Assembly: GCA_001800075.1 (NCBI GenBank) | Contig: MGUR01000017.1 | Span: forward strand, 5,335 to 14,166 | Source: Elusimicrobia bacterium RIFCSPLOWO2_01_FULL_59_12 | Lineage (GTDB): Bacteria; Elusimicrobiota; Elusimicrobia; 2-01-FULL-59-12 | Length of the DNA: 8,832 nucleotides | Reading direction: 5' to 3' | Shown: positions 7,044 through 8,832 of the stretch, piece after piece | Numbering within the stretch: position 1 is the stretch's first letter | How the letters are laid out: each line of letters opens with the position of its first letter | Notes under the pieces: generated by a model | What the model was told of the DNA's origin: nothing | Database searches by the model: none | Seen by the model: only the letters and a program-made list of their open reading frames with translations | Program-made: the position numbers and the translations under genes

Positions 7044-7406
7044 TTAGGCGAGGACGGGCGGGGCGGGAACGGACTGCGGCGTGCTGCAGACGTCTATCTT
7101 GGGGATTTTCTCACGCGAATTGAAAACGGGTCGCCGCGTTACCGATGGGACGAATCCCCTGAACGCCAGCGTCGCGATGACGTGTAAGGGAGATGCGACT
7201 TTTACCGAAGACACCCCGATGACATCGCGGGGGGCCGCCGGCCGGACCATGGGGCAGGCAGGCGCCTGAGCGGGGCGATTACAGCAGGGCATCGCGCAGG
7301 ACACGACCGACTTCCGGCTCATCTGGCAAAAGCCGGGCTGCGGCGCCATGCTCATCAGGAGGCTTGCCAGGGCCGTCAACGCGCAAATGCTTTTGAAGAT
7401 CCTCAT
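7044..7406 (-). CDS. Small exported Cys/Met-rich protein, first gene of the copper block
   Basis: A 120-residue protein from the ATG at 7406; I do not recognise a named family. Residues 1-21 form a clear Sec signal (MRIFKS, then a hydrophobic core to SMA). The mature part opens with a Cys/Met cluster, C37-A-M39-P-C41-C42 and C51-P-M53, suited to soft metals such as Cu(I) or Ag(I). A Pro/Ala-rich region follows, then a mildly hydrophobic stretch at about 73-90 and a basic segment, and the protein ends in Pro-rich CSTPQSVPAPPVLA. I recall uncharacterised small proteins of similar build next to Cus-type operons, but this is from memory. The gene lies 66 bp before the channel gene, on the same strand. 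An upstream in-frame TTG (7469) is excluded because it lies upstream of the promoter's -35 box, and the ORF between would span the promoter. The ATG at 7406 has no good ribosome-binding site and lies about 3 nt from the expected transcription start. Confidence 0.7.
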   Translation of the reverse strand: MRIFKSICALTALASLLMSMAPQPGFCQMSRKSVVSCAMPCCNRPAQAPACPMVRPAAPRDVIGVSSVKVASPLHVIATLAFRGFVPSVTRRPVFNSREKIPKIDVCSTPQSVPAPPVLA

Positions 7407-7541
7407 CTTGGTTTGAGTATAACCCCAAGGAAATACAATGTCAATCCCGATAAAAGATGGAACCAACAACCGTTAGTTTTGTTAAATGCAACCAGTCCCG
7501 GGTAAGCTCTGGTATTTAGATTCCACATTAAGGAGAAAACC
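7407..7541. other. Divergent intergenic region
   Basis: A 135-bp AT-richer region between the start of the copper block (minus) and the YceI gene (plus). It contains the minus-strand promoter described separately. On the plus strand I see only a weak candidate, TTGAGT (7413-7418) and TACAAT (7434-7439) with a 15-nt spacer. It would overlap the minus promoter and leave a leader of about 95 nt for the YceI gene. No clear CusR-type or CueR-type operator is visible. Confidence 0.5.
7416..7444 (-). promoter_or_regulatory. Sigma70-type promoter of the copper block
   Basis: On the minus strand the -35 box is TTGACA (7444-7439), the spacer is exactly 17 nt and the -10 box is TATACT (7421-7416). This is a near-consensus housekeeping promoter. 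Transcription would start near 7409, almost at the ATG at 7406. The -10 box lies inside an imperfect inverted repeat, CTTGG (7407-7411) and CCAAG (7425-7429), which might be an operator. The 17-nt spacing argues against control by a MerR/CueR-type activator, whose promoters usually have 19-20 nt spacers. Confidence 0.65.
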
Positions 7542-8123
7542 ATGAAACACGTTCTTTTAAGCCTTTCCGCCGTTGTTTTGTCGCTATCCCTGGCGGGCGC
7601 CGAAACCTACAGCGTCGACCCCGCCCACTCCAGCGTGAACTTTACCATCCGGCATCTGGTGGGCAAAGTGACGGGCGGCTTCGGCCGGTTCGACGCGTCC
7701 TTTGATTATGACGCCAAAGACCCGAAAAGCTGGAAGGCGGACGCGACGATCCAGGCGGCCAGCATCAACACCGGGATCCAGAAGCGGGACGACCACCTCC
7801 GCAGCGCGGATTTCTTCGATGTCGCGAAGCATCCCACCCTCGCCTTCAAAAGCGCCGGCGTGACGGACGTGAAAGGGAACAAAGCCAAACTGCATGGCGA
7901 TTTGACGATGCACGGCGTGACCCGACCGGTCGTGCTCGATCTGGAAATCAACGGCCCGATCAAAGACCCGTGGGGAGGGACCCGCGTCGGGGCCGCCGCG
8001 GCCGGAAAGGTGAACCGCAAAGACTTCGGCATCTCCTACAACAAAGTGCTGGACGCGGGCGGTCTAATGCTCGGCGACGAAGTCGACATTGTGATCAACA
8101 TCGAAGCCGCGGCAAAAAAATAA
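7542..8123 (+). CDS. yceI: YceI-family periplasmic protein
   Basis: A 193-residue exported protein of the YceI family. These are lipocalin-like beta-barrels that bind long polyisoprenoid or other amphiphilic ligands in the periplasm. Residues 1-20 are a Sec signal ending in AGA. The mature N-terminus shows the family opening, ETYSVDPAHSSVNFTIRHL, where the D-x-x-H-S core is characteristic. Further family segments are SINTGIQKRDDHLRSADFF (about 74-92), a KHPTLAFKS strand, GDLTMHGVTRPV (about 119-130) and GRKDFG-like NRKDFGISYN near 164-173. The length is normal for the family. The ATG has AAGGAG 6 nt upstream, so the start is secure. It is divergent from the copper block, and its last 60 bases overlap the opposite-strand transporter gene. 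Its ligand and any role in metal stress cannot be read from the sequence. Confidence 0.95.
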   Translation: MKHVLLSLSAVVLSLSLAGAETYSVDPAHSSVNFTIRHLVGKVTGGFGRFDASFDYDAKDPKSWKADATIQAASINTGIQKRDDHLRSADFFDVAKHPTLAFKSAGVTDVKGNKAKLHGDLTMHGVTRPVVLDLEINGPIKDPWGGTRVGAAAAGKVNRKDFGISYNKVLDAGGLMLGDEVDIVINIEAAAKK

Positions 8124-8832
8124 ACTCCCGCCTATACGGCGCCGGCGGGCGAGGCTGCGCTGGACCTGAAGCAGGGCGCCGAAAGCCATCATCACAAACA
8201 CGCCCAGGACCCAGAACGCCGGCCCGAACGATCCCAGCTTTCCCTTCAGCGCGCCCATCAGCGTCGGCAGGAAAAACCCGCCGAACCCGCCCGCCGCGCC
8301 GACGATCCCTGTCATCAGGCCGATCTGCCGGGCAAACCGCTGGGGAACCAGTTGGAATACCGAGCCGTTCCCCATCCCCAGCGACCCCATGAGAACCAAG
8401 AAGATCGCGACGGCAACGGGCAGCGGCGGCAGGAAACCGAGAAGCCCGAGACAAACCAGGATGAAGCCCATCAGGACGGCCAGGACGCGAAAACCGCCGG
8501 CGCGATCGGACAAATAACCGCCGACCGGACGGAAGAAGCTCCCGGAAAAAACGCAGAGCGCCGTGAAATTGGCCGCGGCGATCCCGCCGATGCCGTACTG
8601 GTCAAAGAAGAAGATGCTCAAAAAGCTGGCGAACCCCACGAACCCTCCGAAGGTCACGGAGTAGATCAGGCAGAACCAGAGGCAGTCCGGCTGCGTGAAG
8701 ACCGAGAGCATTTCCTTCGCCGTTTGGCGCTTGCCGGGATGCGGCGGCTCCTTGGACAAGAGATGGAACGCCGCCGCCGTGGCCAGCACGATCCCCAGGG
8801 CGACCGCAAACACCGCATGCCAGCCGAACGCT
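8064..8832 (-). CDS. NarK/NasA-family nitrate/nitrite transporter (partial, start beyond right edge)
   Basis: The C-terminal 256 or so residues of a major facilitator transporter. The reading frame stays open to the window edge (AFGWHAVFAVAL...), so the start is missing, and the GTG at 8813 is not the start. Visible parts, in order: a helix (probably TM6), a cytoplasmic loop (SKEPPHPGKRQ), and six more helices. The inter-helix motif RPVGGYLSDRAGG fits NarK-type carriers. So do G-x-G-N-G-S-V-F-Q-L-V-P and the Gly-rich IVGAAGGFGGFFLP, which resemble the conserved nitrate signature helices of the family. The likely substrate is nitrate or nitrite, with antiport or symport undecided. The tail after LARRRR reads antisense through the end of the YceI gene, giving about 27 residues (RIGGSLFF...FVAEH) that do not look like family sequence. 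A terminator-like structure (8113-8149) lies before the stop codon. The true C-terminus may therefore differ, for example through a sequencing error or a frameshift near 8135. Confidence 0.88.
   Translation of the reverse strand, partial: AFGWHAVFAVALGIVLATAAAFHLLSKEPPHPGKRQTAKEMLSVFTQPDCLWFCLIYSVTFGGFVGFASFLSIFFFDQYGIGGIAAANFTALCVFSGSFFRPVGGYLSDRAGGFRVLAVLMGFILVCLGLLGFLPPLPVAVAIFLVLMGSLGMGNGSVFQLVPQRFARQIGLMTGIVGAAGGFGGFFLPTLMGALKGKLGSFGPAFWVLGVFVMMAFGALLQVQRSLARRRRIGGSLFFCRGFDVDHNVDFVAEH
8113..8149 (-). terminator. Possible intrinsic terminator of the nitrate transporter gene
   Basis: On the minus strand CCCGCC (8149-8144) can pair with GGCGGG (8132-8127) around an 11-nt loop. After GGCGGGAG comes TTTATTTTTTT (8124-8114), a U-rich tract typical of intrinsic terminators. 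It lies inside the 3' part of the transporter's reading frame, about 50 nt before the stop. On the plus strand the hairpin follows the YceI stop codon directly but has no T-run after it, so it is weaker for that gene. Confidence 0.45.

Noticed and set aside
7439..7444. CusR-type or MerR-type operator in the divergent region
   Set aside because: Only a lone ATGTCAAT-like half is seen, with no second half, and the promoter spacing is 17 nt, not the 19-20 nt of MerR-controlled promoters.
7407..7469. Longer version of the first gene starting at TTG 7469
   Set aside because: It would begin upstream of the strong promoter's -35 box. The residues from the ATG at 7406 form a complete signal peptide by themselves.
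8095..8454. Alternative minus-strand frame inside the transporter gene
   Set aside because: It is an out-of-frame shadow. The main frame shows continuous membrane helices and NarK-family motifs across the same stretch.

Overview
The window comes from a Gram-negative bacterium of fairly high GC content. The evidence is a tripartite RND efflux system that needs an outer membrane, lipoproteins, and several Sec signal peptides. It holds no rRNA, tRNA or phylogenetic marker, so the phylum cannot be fixed. A palindromic repeat of the type that is translated as HSGESRNPE...LDPGLR is common in proteobacterial and related genomes, but it is not diagnostic.

Layout. Positions 1-7406 are a minus-strand copper/silver resistance block. 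Transcription appears to start at a near-consensus sigma70-type promoter at 7416-7444. In order of transcription the genes are: a small exported Cys/Met-rich protein (7406-7044), a TolC-family outer-membrane channel (6977-5691), a CusB-type periplasmic adaptor with an N-terminal heavy-metal-binding domain (5698-4526), a CusA-type RND pump (4529-1233), a membrane-anchored HD-GYP protein (1139-249), and a small lipoprotein with the same heavy-metal-binding motif (249-7). The channel, adaptor and pump genes overlap by 8 and 4 bases, and the last two genes overlap by one base. These overlaps suggest translational coupling. No regulator gene for the block lies in the window.

On the other side of a 135-bp divergent intergenic region, positions 7542-8123 (+) encode a periplasmic YceI-family protein. 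Its 3' end overlaps, tail to tail, the end of a minus-strand NarK/NasA-type nitrate/nitrite transporter gene, which runs off the right edge (8832-8064).

How the genes fit together. The pump keeps the three-methionine Cu(I)/Ag(I) site and the proton-relay residues of CusA. The system should therefore move Cu(I)/Ag(I) across the envelope, using the adaptor and channel. The adaptor's metal-binding domain, the stand-alone lipoprotein and the Cys/Met-rich protein are plausible periplasmic metal binders that feed or buffer it. The HD-GYP protein may link the locus to cyclic-di-GMP signalling, but this rests on gene order alone.

The main peculiarity is a palindromic repeat of about 85 bp sitting in frame inside the signal-peptide region of the adaptor gene. 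A second is a promoter so close to the first gene's start codon that its transcript would be almost leaderless. I did not find a clearly new multi-gene system: most of the window is a recognisable Cus-type efflux locus with unusual accessory genes.
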